Positions 24,301 through 35,900 of a stretch of DNA of 64,000 bases are shown piece after piece. The stretch is taken from contig JABAKD010000026.1 in assembly GCA_012845835.1 (NCBI GenBank), forward strand, positions 7,520,493 through 7,584,492, read 5' to 3'. The notes below the pieces were generated by a model. That model ran no database searches. It was not told the origin of the DNA and saw only the letters and a list, made by a program, of their open reading frames with translations. Origin of the DNA: Undaria pinnatifida. Its lineage: Eukaryota; Sar; Phaeophyceae; Laminariales; Alariaceae. Each line of letters opens with the position of its first letter. Position 1 is the first letter of the stretch. Made by a program: the position numbers and the translations under genes.

Positions 24301-27300
24301 ATACAACGCTGGTGGCGCTATCACACTGGGCTTGGCGCCCGCTTGCGATTGTGTCGGCGTCTGTGGGCCCTTGCGTCGGTCGTGTCTACCCCCACCTTGT
24401 TTATGGAGCTCGACGTGTTTTTTACCTTGACTCGTGGCTGGAGGTGGGCAAAAGACAAAGACGACATCGAATTTTCGTTCGAGAGCGGGGACCGGGTGGC
24501 GGTTGTAAGTAAAACTATCGATACACCATTTGGCGCTTTCAAAGAGGAGGTGGCGGCATGCGGAAAAGGTACAACCAATGCTGAACAGACGTATGGGCCA
24601 GATAGGTGTGCTGAGAGGCCTACCTGCCGGGAACTCCCCTTGTGCACAAGGGGAAGCTTTGTTCGTGAGCTATTATTGTCCGACCTTCAGCATAGGCGAG
24701 TCTTGCGCCACGTAGGGGCGCTGCTAACTGAAGGCGTCGAGGTCAAGAAGATTGTTTGGCCAGTAGCAGCAGCTGCCGCGATCGCGGGAGCCTCGGAGCC
24801 AGCGGCCGAGAGTAGCACACACAACAGCGCCTGCCGAGGGTTGCCCCAGCTTGACGGCGATGACAAGCCGTCGATACCGTCCAACTACACCGATATTTGG
24901 GTTGACAGCGAAAGAAGCGTTGTCAGCGGCGAAACATGTCCTGGAATGACGCAGCAGGGCATCAGCGGGGAGGATTCTGGACCTCCTGTCGACCTGAGAA
25001 AAAGTCACGGGGGTGTTGATATGGTAGAGCTGACCTTTTCTAACGTGCAAGAGGCCAAAGCGAGAGCCCTACTGCTGGTTCTCGCGACGGAGGAACCCGG
25101 CGTGCTGGCTAACCGACCGGTTGCGCAACTGATGACGCTGGGGATGCTACGCAGGGCGGCTGCGGGTGGGCCAGGGCAGGCGTCGTCGACCCCGAAAAAA
25201 ACTGCGCAGATTTATGAACGAGGGGATGCCGTGGAGGTGTCGGTTTTGAAGCTGTCCCAGGGATACGGCGGAACCTGGCTCCCTGGAAAAATCGCCCAAC
25301 AGACCGGGAGTGGGGCGACATACACGGTGAGCCTTGGTACGGCAGAGGTTGGTCTTTTGTGCCCAATCACTTCTCATTGACGGAGCTCGTCACTGGGGAG
25401 TTACCCAATGTCTTTGGATCCGAAGTATATCTCACATTTTTTTTCGTTAGTTACCTACCCCATGGGATTGTGTATTGGAGGTAGCTGACAATGCTTCCGA
25501 AAGTCCTTCGTTGGGTGAAGTATATGAAACCTTTACTAGTATGCAGAGTAGCGAGGAGCCGCAGAACAATCGGGTGCCACCCCAACTGCAGCATCCGTTC
25601 GGTGTGTTTTGGGTTTACGGGCTGGAGCTATGCAGTGCAGCGATGGGCGTATCAACCCCATTTTCTCATTTTTACGCTTGCAAAAAGAGAGGTGCTCCTC
25701 GTTACGGATTGTTCTGCACTTGTCCTAGTGTCTGTAGAGGTATGGACTTAACCGATGCTGAAAATGCGACTGTGCCCTCGTCACTGCTGTTGATTGGTGC
25801 TGACCTGAAAGCACACTACGTATGTGCAACGATAACTCATAGAACGTCGGCGGGCCAGGGACGTAATACGCTTTCTCAGCCCCACACCTTGGCCGGTCTA
25901 ACGTTTGCTTAGAAATATCAGCGTGAACACACACTGCCTCAACCTATCTCGTGCTAAATCTCCTCGTGGTATTTCATCAAAGCTTACCAACTCGTCCGTC
26001 ATTTACCCGTCAATCCAACAATCGGCACTTTTGGTATTTTAGGTGACTCTCGACAACGGCCGAGTGGAGCAACAGATTCCTGGCGACCGTCTTCGCCCGC
26101 TCGACCGCACGGGCATCGAGATTGCACTCGTAGAAATGAGCCACCTCCCCTCACGGTGGCAGCGTGCAGCGCGTTCCCTCTCGACACCCGCCGACCGACT
26201 AGAGTTAGAACTCCTACGCCGATCGCTGCTCACAACCACCCCGGTTCAATACTCGGCGCAGGGGCCGCCACAGCTCTTGCGCGTAGCCTCCCCACCCGAT
26301 GTAGATGCCACGCTAACGAATGGGCTTTCTCACAACTTCGATGGTCTAAGCGGTCGCAGAATCCCCGTGCAGATGCGGTTATGCTCCCAGGGGGGGGCTG
26401 CTGGCCGAGATGACGCGCCGCCCGGTCCTCCGCCGCCACGGTGGGCCGGATCTCAGACAATGACCGCGGGGAAGGGCCAAGGGGGACCCGCGGCCAAGGA
26501 TTTGGATAAGGTAGCCAGAGCTGCAGCGGCAGAAGATGAGGCGACGGCGGCTAGCACCTGGGTTCCTGGTAATCGTTTCAGGCGGGACCTCGAGAAGCTG
26601 GTGCATCTGGCTGCGCGCAATAGCCAGGACGTGGCAAAGGAAAAACAGCTAAGCGCCAGGCGAGAGAAAGTCTGTCGGGCGAGAAATGTAGAGCGAGGAG
26701 GGCCTTCGCCACGAGATCGACTGGAAAAGTTGAAGGCAGTGGACGTTGCTATTTTTCGCAGAGAGAGTGACGCGCTGAAGGACAAGTCTGCCTCGGAAAA
26801 GGCAAGGGATGGAGCTAGCCGCGCGCTGAATGTTGCCGCGGTGAAGGAATCTATGCGTGACGGTAAGCAACTGGCAAAATTGTGGGTAGAAGACCGACAA
26901 GAGCAGCAAACGGCAGACGCTAAGAGGCGAGAGGAGGAAGTGGAAGTGGCGCGCGACCGGCAACTAGAGAAGAGGGAGGCAGACGTAGCGACCGCCAAAG
27001 CGCGGGCGAAGCAGCGGCAGGCGGCACGCTCAAAGAAAGCGCTTTACGTGGCCGAGAGCAATGCCTTTACCGTCAATACCTCCCAACTAACGAGGTACGT
27101 CGGTAAGTACGCAACGACGTCGCACAAATCCCAGAAAGCGAGGGGAATGCGGATGTGGGTGAAAGGAAAGAAAGTCCACGAGGAGGATACGCGACGAAGG
27201 ATGTTGAGACGGGTCCAAGAGCTGCAAGAACAGAAGAGGTACGATACCTGTGTGCTGGATTGTGCCGTGTCGTTTGTGTCGGCACAAGGCTTGAGCAGCT

Positions 27301-28332
27301 CAAATTATTCAGGTATCGGGGATGAGATGTTTAGTTTGGGTACCTGGTGCGGTTTAGACGCAGTACACGAGCCTGCGGAGAGCTACCACGTACGAGTATG
27401 AACCCTACGTGTGTGTCTGGACCGCATGTACTATTTTCTAGATTTTTTGTCGTCCTTCCGACGTCGATCAATATCAGTACATCAAATGGTGGATAGAGAC
27501 CGTCGTCCGGTTATAGCGCTATCTCGTTAGTGATCGTCCTATAACCCTACGTTGGCTTCCCCCTCTCGTGCTCCTCTTTTTCTCGCCAACTACATACAGG
27601 AGCGATGCTCTTCGACAACGGAGGGTCCTCGCTGCTCGAGGTAAAGCGAGAGCCGCCATGGACGAAGCAGTAGTTCGACACCGCCTCGGCACCCTCACAT
27701 CTTCAGGAGGCGGTCTCACGGACGATGTCATCCAGGTTTTGAGACCAAGCAGTCACCTACAAGTCGAAAGCAGCAGCAACGACGTCGCGTTTGAAACTGG
27801 CTGTACCCTAAGTCCTTGGCGTGACGAATACAACCAAAATGACGGCATCGCTCCTAGAGAGGCGTTTCCAGTCCGGGGGTTGGACGATGATGCCGTGCCT
27901 CATCTGGAGACCACCGTGTTCGAAACTTCGGGCGACCTCGGGAAGGGAGAGGGCGTCCGGCCGGTCGATCGCTGCGCTGATGTCGATGGAAAAATCGCTG
28001 CCGCTCCTCTTGATGGAGTAGCTCTTCCTTCGAAACCTGACAATCCTCCGTCGCGTGGTTGCCAACAGCGGAATCGCCGTTTTCGTGAGAACGACACCGG
28101 AAATAACAGAGTGGTTCTTGCCAACGTGCCCACCGTGTCGGCGGAACCGCGAGCGAGCTCATCGCCCGGGACAGGCGGCGGGCTTTTCGGCCGACCCAGG
28201 AGCAGCCACGCGAAGCTGTCGCTGTTGCTTCAGCGCGGTCTCGATAACAAGGGTAGGGACGTGTCAATGGGACCTGCTGCACCATCCGGCAAGGAGCAGT
28301 TACCGTGGCCATTGGGACGGCGGTGCGTGTAG
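21311..28332 (+). CDS. LRR, IQ-motif, Tudor/Agenet-like and coiled-coil protein, five exons
   Basis: Exons: 21311-21724, 22442-23050, 23404-25326, 26043-27238, 27600-28332; 4,875 nt, about 1,624 residues, all junctions in phase. Residues about 60-200 are leucine-rich repeats ending in an LRR cap (LVYLDLSSNKITHL; LLVILLHGNM/VSEWEAV across the first junction; YLTLFSNPVSRRRMYR). IQ motifs follow (VVIVQRQVRRYICHQ; AAVKIQSCVRKWIV; AATRLQAAWRGHVLRW; VCIQRWWRYHT), predicting calmodulin or EF-hand light-chain binding. A Tudor/Agenet-like module (about 944-1005: RGDAVEV, TWLPGKIAQ, TYTV/TLDNGRVEQQIPGDRL) spans the third junction. A charged coiled coil covers about 1135-1400 and crosses the last junction (EQKR/SDALRQRR). 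Related LRR-IQ proteins are often cytoskeletal or ciliary; the role here is inferred only. ATG 21311 is the first Met in frame, but an earlier exon is possible. Around 23840-24090 a second frame is also open, so that part of exon 3 is less sure. Confidence 0.85.
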
Positions 28333-30879
28333 TTCGCCCGGTTGGTGTGGTGGTATCGGGTGCAGCAATTCCCAAGAGTTTACTCTTTGGTTCTCTTTCT
28401 CGGGCAAAAATCAAATCAAATCTCGGCTATAAAATCATGATGCGCACCTCCAAGACGATTACTGAGTCCCTTTTTTGAAGCCGGTGTCTGGTCTTTTTCC
28501 AAAAGCTCTTTTTGGGGCCGCTTTCCAGTCTGATTCCAAGACGAATGTTGAAGATTGTTTCATGTAACTCTCTCCCTGGCATTGAAAGGACCGTTTGGGG
28601 GCTGATGTTAGTATGAAGTAGTCTGTACAATGCCGGACGGCGTGGTGTTGTACCGTTTTTGTTGCTGGATGGTAATTCACGATGCGGGCGAGTGTACATC
28701 GCCTATCGTTGGGGAATAACGACACAAAGGCAATGAACCAGCATGCATAATTCGCCAATTACGGGGTTGGGGGTTACCGGCGCTGGTGTTAAGTTTGAAA
28801 CAGACAGCACCAGTACAAAATACGGTATTAATATTAACAGTTGCAGTGATACAAGGCATTTTCATGTTTGATTACTCGTTTACTGTTTAGTTTATCGCCG
28901 TGCACTCAAGGTAGTAGGCCGTGTGCGTTCGAATAAAAAAACGGAAAAAAATGGACAAGTTTTTTGTCGCTTACTGGCAACTGAAAAAGGAAAACCGAAT
29001 GCGGGAACAAGAACTACTACTACAGGAATTCGTTCTAAGGTACACACGGGAGCGCGGCCACATTGGTTATTGTACTGTAGTAGCACAAGGCCACTGCGGC
29101 CCAACTCGTCACGGCTCGCGCCAAGACGGCGATGCGATTTAGCTTGTACTCGTTGCTTTTGTACAGTGTCGACGGACTGGTAGGAATCGAATATCTACAG
29201 ACACGCGTCACGGATTGATGAAGCTAACAACGGTGATGTAAGACAAAACACACATTAAAAACACAAGAAAAATTATCGAACGCACAGCTGACGTATTTGA
29301 AACATGTTTATTAATAATAACATATTTTTATGCACATCATGTATGTGTCCATTCAACTCCTCCATTTACATTAGACTCCATTGTATTTGCAAAATTATCT
29401 CATTGTACAATTGGCTGTTGGTGGTGATGCTGTACCCGTACGTACAGTAATAGGACAAACGAGCGACAGGTAGGTGTATCGCACGGCCCTTTTTGCAAGA
29501 AGATGAGTATCGACCCTAAAATTATCGAACTCACAGCTGACGTGTTTAGAAGTTTTTTTTCGAAGTAACATAACACCACTCCTGCTGCGAGGTGAAGAGG
29601 CTCTTGAAGCTTTTCATTACAACGACGTCACGATCTGCGCTTGGACTTGCTCATTCCCCGTCATCAACAAAGTAACCCCAGGAGGCAACCGAAGGCTTTC
29701 AGGATTATCTCGCAGTGGCTTGCCATTTATCGTATCCGACCAGGAAAACCCTTCGAGCTCAACGATATAATCCATATTCAGTTCACTTCATGACACATAT
29801 AAAACTCGCTTCCCTCATCAAACGAAGCATCATCATGCCAGCATCATGCATGCATTGGCCAGGCACGGCAAAACCCCCAAACAAAGTGAATGAACACCCA
29901 CTCTGCACGCATATGGCATTGCCTCGACGCCCGCGTCAAGCCGTACTATATCTTCGTCAGCCTCACCATCGTCCCCGACAACCTTCCGCAACCCAAAGGC
30001 AAACACATGTAACTTTTGTGCTACCAGGGACCTGGTAGGCTGGTACACGTTGTTGTCCTCCAGATAGATAATACGATGTACAAGGGCTCCGCTCCGCGGG
30101 CGGCTGACGCCGCCCGCTACGCTCGCGCAAGGCAAGGAAGAATGCAACTAAAAACATATGTAAAGGGGGCAGAAAGAAGAGACCCATGATTTGGTGCGAA
30201 CAGCGATTTGATAATGCCAAGAGCTGCTTGTGCAGAGCAAATTGCCCTGTTGTGCTCAGCTGTGCTGTGTGCTTTTATTACCGGTGTCTGATCGGCAGTA
30301 CTGTATGGGGGTAATTTGCGTGGGGGAAAAAACAGGGGGCCGTGAAAGATCAAATACATGTAGAAAAAGAAAAAAGAGGAAAATTGTACTCCGTACACAA
30401 CACGCATTATACCCGGTACTGCTCCATTTTCGAAAGAAAGCACACAGCGCAGCGACACAGCACCGCAGCGAAGGGCACGGCACCGCACCGCACGGCTCCG
30501 CACGGCGCTACGCTGCGCTGCTGGGCTATGTATAGCCGGACTGATCTGAGCTGGGCGTGCATGTGATCCACCAGCGTATAGTATCTGATGGTATGTACAA
30601 ACCTGGTGTAGTATTAATAATAGTACCGGTATGTACTATTGGCGTTTCGCATTTCGAACGAAGCTGGAAAGCAAAGAAAAGCTGGAAAGGTTCCGCAAGT
30701 AATATGGAAGTTGGAGCTCTGAGAGGCCAGGGATGGGCAATCCCTGAGAAAGACAAAATTAAGGAAGTCTATTGCTGGAAAGATCCATTCGTTGATTTTT
30801 GGGGTATCTTTTTATGCTTTGATTCTCCATCAACGGGCCAGCGCCTTTTTTCATCCATTGATTTTTGGCGTATCTTTTT
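28333..30879. other. Intergenic, repeats, no supported gene
   Basis: Holds two copies of the TCGAACTCACAGCTGACGT family (near 29275 and 29523), a small minus-strand frame (29617-29775) and, at the right end, a ~73-bp tandem duplication (about 30797-30869 and the copy interrupted by the hAT insertion). The open frames at 29715-30147 on both strands have no domain. Confidence 0.5.
29617..29775 (-). CDS. Small ORF, 52 residues, unrecognised
   Basis: ATG to TAA, with protein-like composition (MDYIVELEGFSWSDTING, later LRLPPGVTLLMTGNEQ). No family is recognised. It lies in repeat-rich sequence and could be a remnant of a mobile element or chance. It is listed because its composition differs from the surrounding low-complexity frames. 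Confidence 0.2.
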   Translation of the reverse strand: MDYIVELEGFSWSDTINGKPLRDNPESLRLPPGVTLLMTGNEQVQAQIVTSL

Positions 30880-30900
30880 CAGGGCTTTTCACGGGTCATG

Positions 30901-31150
30901 ACCCGACCCGCGGGTCGGGTCAAGAGGGTTCCAAAATCTCGCGGGTCGGGTCGGGTCGGGTCATTACGTTTTGAAATCTCACAGGTCGGGTCGGGTCGGG
31001 TCAAGAGGTTTTCAAAATCTCGCGGGTCGGGTCGGGTCGGGTCAAAAGGCTTCAAAATCTCGCGGGTCGGGTCGGGTCGGGTCAAGAGGTTTGCAAAATC
31101 TCGCGGGTCGGGTCGGGTCATGACCCGCGAGATACGGGTCACTTCGCGGG
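30901..31150. repeat. GGGTC-based subterminal array, left
   Basis: Units of about 50 bp, each an AAAATCTCGCGGGTC segment followed by several CGGGT steps. It forms the left subterminal region of the hAT element and is mirrored by the right array at 32055-32290. Confidence 0.9.
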
Positions 31151-31562
31151 TCAAGCCATAATGACCCGTGAGTTGTTTTGGGCTGACCCGCGGGTCAAAC
31201 CCGCGGATCTAGCCGGCGGATCCGCCTTTTTCAAACTTACAGCTGAGAGCCACGTTGATGCCGTGCAGGCGCCCCGCGGGTCGGGCCCGCGGGTCCGCCA
31301 ATAAAATACAAACACTTCGGCTTCCTGCCTCCCTTGTGCCGATGCTCCGATCATATGTCATCACAGCGTGCAGAACAATCACCACGCAGTACCCCTAGCT
31401 ACTCGTACCAAGGCATACAGCAATGTGACGTGAATCCCGTACCTACTGAAGCCGTAACAACAAACAGCAGTAATATGACGGTCATACCAGTACGAAATGT
31501 GACCAAAATATAAAAAGGCAAGGAAGGGCAGTCGTCGTCGAAGCAGCAGCAGCAGCAGCAGC

Positions 31563-31594
<32 letters not shown>

Positions 31595-32054
31595 CCCTGG
31601 CAGCAGCAAGCACCAGCAGCAGACAACGCATCCTCGCGGATCGCAGCCCCTGCTGACAGATCCACCGCCCCAGTTGTGGGCTTGCTGCCGGAGGCGGCTC
31701 AGCTAGGCTGCTTGCCGGGGCCGGAGACTGCACTTGTAACTTATAACTAGCTCGCTCGTCGGGTCGCTCGTCGGGTCGACCCGGTGGTCTAACGGTACGG
31801 GCATGTCCATGCATGTGGGTTGCGGTTTCTTTCCTATTTCTCGCGCGCACGCCACATGACATAATCATCAGCTGCAAACAATGCCGGTAAAAAACGCAGA
31901 GAACACGACATACTGGAAAAAATAAGAGGGACCAAGGACCAACCAACTGACCGAGGTATACATGCTTTGACCCGTGACTTTTTTACTTTGACCCGTGAGA
32001 AATGTCACGGGTCAAGTTAACGTGACCCGCCAGACGACCCGAATCTCGCGGGTC

Positions 32055-32290
32055 ACCCGGATTGTCGCGGGTCGGGTCGGGTCGGGTCAGGACGATTTCA
32101 AAATCTCGCGGGTCGGGTCGGGTCGGGTCAAGACGTCTCGAAAATCTCGCGGGTCGGGTCGGGTCGGGTCAAGACGTCTCGAAAATCTCGCGGGTCGGGT
32201 CGGGTCGGGTCAAGACGTCTCGAAAATCTCGCGGGTCGGGTCGGGTCAGCTGACCCGACCCGACCCGACCCGACCCGCGAGATTTGACCC
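32055..32290. repeat. GGGTC-based subterminal array, right
   Basis: Units of about 40-45 bp with AAAATCTCGCGGGTC and AAGACGTCTCG. The final 60 bp run in the opposite sense (GACCC steps), giving a local palindrome near 32245-32285. Confidence 0.9.
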
Positions 32291-32944
32291 GACCCGTGAA
32301 AAGCCCTGATCTTTTTATGCTTTGATTCTCCATCAACGGGCCAGCGCCTTTTTTTTATCGGAAGAACACCGCTAGACGCTAGAAGGTATGATACGTGTAG
32401 CATCGAGACCGAGGTATATACGGAACACACAAACACATACTTGGGCGAACAGCCGAAAGCACCGCGCAACACGGTCTGCAATGAGTGACCCTACTGCGTT
32501 TGAGGCCAAGCTTTCTTTGGTGTCCGTGTCCGTCACGATTATACTATATTGCCAACAATAACATGGCAACCGCCGCCAGATTCACGATGAACTCCAAGAT
32601 TTCGACGGTTTCGTCTTTTTTTGTTTGTAACAATCGAGAGAAGGATGATGTCGAGATGTCGAGAGTCGGCGACATCAAGAGGTGGTCTGATCGAATTACG
32701 CGTACTCATACAAAGTAGGGACACGAGGACACCGGCCGTAGTTCGCATCGGTCGCATCGAATACCGTCTCGAACCTACACATACTAGACTACCTCCGGGG
32801 TACCCGTAGAGAACGTATCTTCTGGAAGTCAACACCTACCCATGAGTCGGTAGCAAGGGGCCATGCCAGCACTCTCTAGATCAGAACACCGCCATCATCG
32901 ACGTGGCCATCACCATCATCATCAGATCGTGAGTTATCTACAAG

Positions 32945-35900
32945 ATGGGTCGGCTCCGTGACGATGTGCCGCAAGAGTTTCCTGCCTCGGGCAACATCGC
33001 GCACGTGTTACGGCAGGCGCGCGCTTCTCTGAAGGACCCTTCCCGCCCTTTTACCCCAACAGAACGACGTGAGTGCAACAGGCAGCAAGGCGACAGTGCA
33101 ACAAGCAGCAAGGTCTCTGTGTTGAAAGCCTAAGCTTGACAAACTTGAGCACTTGTATGAGCTTGGTTGGTGCAGCTATACGTAGAACTGGTGTGTAAGT
33201 ACTGTAATATTGATGCGAGATACTGTCAAGCTGTTCGGAATGTGTGAATCCTTGCCATGGAACAATAGACTACGGCGTGTGCTTCCCTGCTTATGTTTGA
33301 CCAGTCCTGCAACTATAGAATTGTCTAATACTACCACCAACCTCTTCGGATTGTATGCGTGTCATATCGCGGCGATCATACAATACCGCGTGTGCCGCTC
33401 ATCGAATCAATGCCAATCTCTCCGGATTGTATGTGTATAATATCGCGGCGATCATACAACAATAAATACCGCGTGTGCCGCTCATCGAATCAGTACGTAC
33501 TCTGGGCAGTACAATACTGCTGCTGAATAATACGGTGCGCATGAAGCGTCGCGTTTTGTCCAACCAAGTATCCGAACCCTCTCGTTTATCCCCCCGTCTC
33601 CGCGCCCGGTTTAGGGACGCGGGAGCTGATGAATACAGCAGATGGCATGTGTATGCCGCCGTATCAGCCGTGTATCATCGTGTATACGCGCATCAACATG
33701 CGTGGTAGCATGCGTTTCCGCGCTCCGTCGTTAGTCCGTTTGGGGCCCAGTATTTAACACATAAAACACTTAGTCTAAACACATCAATATAGACTAATAT
33801 CACTGCATTTATTATGGTGAGATCGATCATTCGACTTCATATTAGGTACTACTACTGCTTTATGGAAGGATATTCGATTTACATCGGAAAGGCATTTACG
33901 CTATATTGTCGGAGGGCAAAAATAGTGATAATATAGTCTAATCGAGACACTAACGCTTAACGCTGTGGCATTGCCGGACGACAAATTAAATAAAAACGAC
34001 GTACGAGTACAGTAAGTGATACATTAACCTTCGTGTGCCACTATCATCTTATCTTACCGTAAGTATAAAGGGATAATCATCTCCATGCCATCTCAAACGT
34101 TGATGTCATTATCGCGTTTCATTGCAGGTTTAATGTCCATTTTTACTATTATTAGTCTATTGATGTTGATTAACTTTTACAATTGACTGTATAGTCTAGA
34201 CTACGTATTTAATATTATTGTCATTAGCAACGATGAATCGTGACAACTTACCTGGTGCTAACTAACGGCCTGTGCATCACGTAGCTTGCAAAGAGGAGTA
34301 CCAACCCTAATTTTTGTCGAACTCACAGCTGACGTTGTTCGAATAATTCTACAAAATGACATAATCGATGTAGACTATGTATGTGTTTATCATCCGTGTG
34401 TCATAGTCTATACTTATAGTATATATGCGCGCATTATTAATAGCACAAATAGCAGCATGCATCTCCGCGCTCTTTTGGAAACCAGACAACGCGATAAAAG
34501 TACCGTAAAAAAAGTAATCGGTGTGTATGAGCGGCCAAACCAACCGTGTACCGTAGTGTGAACGCACCTGAGCATGTTTTAGTAGTATCGTGCTGCACGA
34601 GTATGTAGTACTATGCTGCGCGCGTGTGTGTTGCAACTCCTTCAAATTTAGCCCGGAAGGTGGCCAACCACCCTCCTGGCCCAGCAGCCCGTGTTGTTTC
34701 GTGCGATCGATGCTGCAAGCGACGCACGCTGCAGTACGATACAGGTGCATAACTTTTTTTCATGAGGGGCTCCTCCCTTGCGACGCTTTATACCTTAACG
34801 CCTCCACTACCGGAAACCCCTTTAGGGGGAAAATAAAAGTGATACCCGATGATCGTTCAATCCCATGGCCTAGGTATACAGCGAAAATCGCGTGAAAAGA
34901 TGACGAAATTCCGACGAGTTTGGGTTAAGGCGGGTTAAGGTCGTCCACACCCCCGTCATTAGGAAAACGTTTCAGACCAAAAGTGCTAGTACTAAAACTG
35001 ATACCTCTGTCGTAACACTTTTTTTTTTTGTCAATTTTCCTTTTTGATTTCTAATGGAAATACACACAGGGTTATGGGGACATGAGTGCTTACGGTTAGT
35101 TTGGGACATGCTTTGCAGCAGTGAAGGATATTTTTGCCGGTGGACGAAATAACGGTTTCGGTAGATAGATGCAGTCGCCGGCACATCACGTCTTATTGCA
35201 GAGAGAATTAGGCATGCATACATCGGGGTTGGGGGTCTGGGGGTTCGGGGTCAGATGAGCACAAATATAGGCGCCTTTCCTCCCTCATTGTTGGAAGCAG
35301 ACCTCAGGAGTAGGTTAGTAACACCAAGCCGAGCACAAGCAATCCGGAGTTCTCTCTAAGAACGCCAGCAGATTGAGGTAGTCAGTGGATTGGTGAACCC
35401 GGCCAGCAATCTGTGGCTCCTCCTTCCACCCGCCTGCTCCCCGTTTTTTCTTCGGAGGGGGAGGGGGGCTGTAGAAGTGTGGCGAGATACGCAGGATAAT
35501 ATTGCAGGAGGCTGCGATGGGTGTATCCGGTCAAGGGGGAAAAATAATACCAGGTATTTGCCAAAACCCAGAAAAACGACAATGACAATACAATAAAAGG
35601 GCCGCTATGATAAAACCAACCACATGCCCAGACCCATTCCCAATCCGACCTCTCCTCTCCTCCCCCGCTACTACTATTTTTCTTGCCAGTACAAAATGAA
35701 CTTGATGTAGGTCTTGGCATCAGGCACATATAATTACTAGTCTCTCCTGCCTTGCTGTACCCCTCGCCACTTTGAAGGTCTGCGGAGCACAAAGTCGTTG
35801 TTTGGAGAAGTAGAATTCCGACCGACCAAAACGGAAAACACCAAACGACGCAGCAGTAGCCGGAGCAGCAGGAGCGGCAGAAATGACGACGCTTTCCTCT

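Larger units (their letters stand above)
30880..32308. mobile_element. Non-autonomous hAT element with TIRs and 8-bp target duplication
   Basis: The left end starts CAGGGCTTTTCACGGGTC and the right end is its reverse complement (GACCCGTGAAAAGCCCTG). Both sides are flanked by the direct repeat ATCTTTTT (30872-30879 and 32309-32316). CAGGG termini and an 8-bp duplication are the hallmarks of the hAT superfamily. Removing the element and one flank copy restores a sequence that matches the neighbouring copy at about 30797-30850, which confirms the insertion. The subterminal regions are arrays of GGGTC-based repeats; the interior has a CAG run (31540-31600) and no transposase, so it must be moved in trans. 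Confidence 0.9.

Noticed and set aside
31780-31830. tRNA-like stretch
   Set aside because: No complete cloverleaf could be drawn by eye; a covariance-model search would settle it.
30901-32290. GGGTC runs as telomere-like repeats
   Set aside because: They are confined to the ends of one hAT element with TIRs and a target duplication, in mirrored orientation, so they are subterminal repeats.
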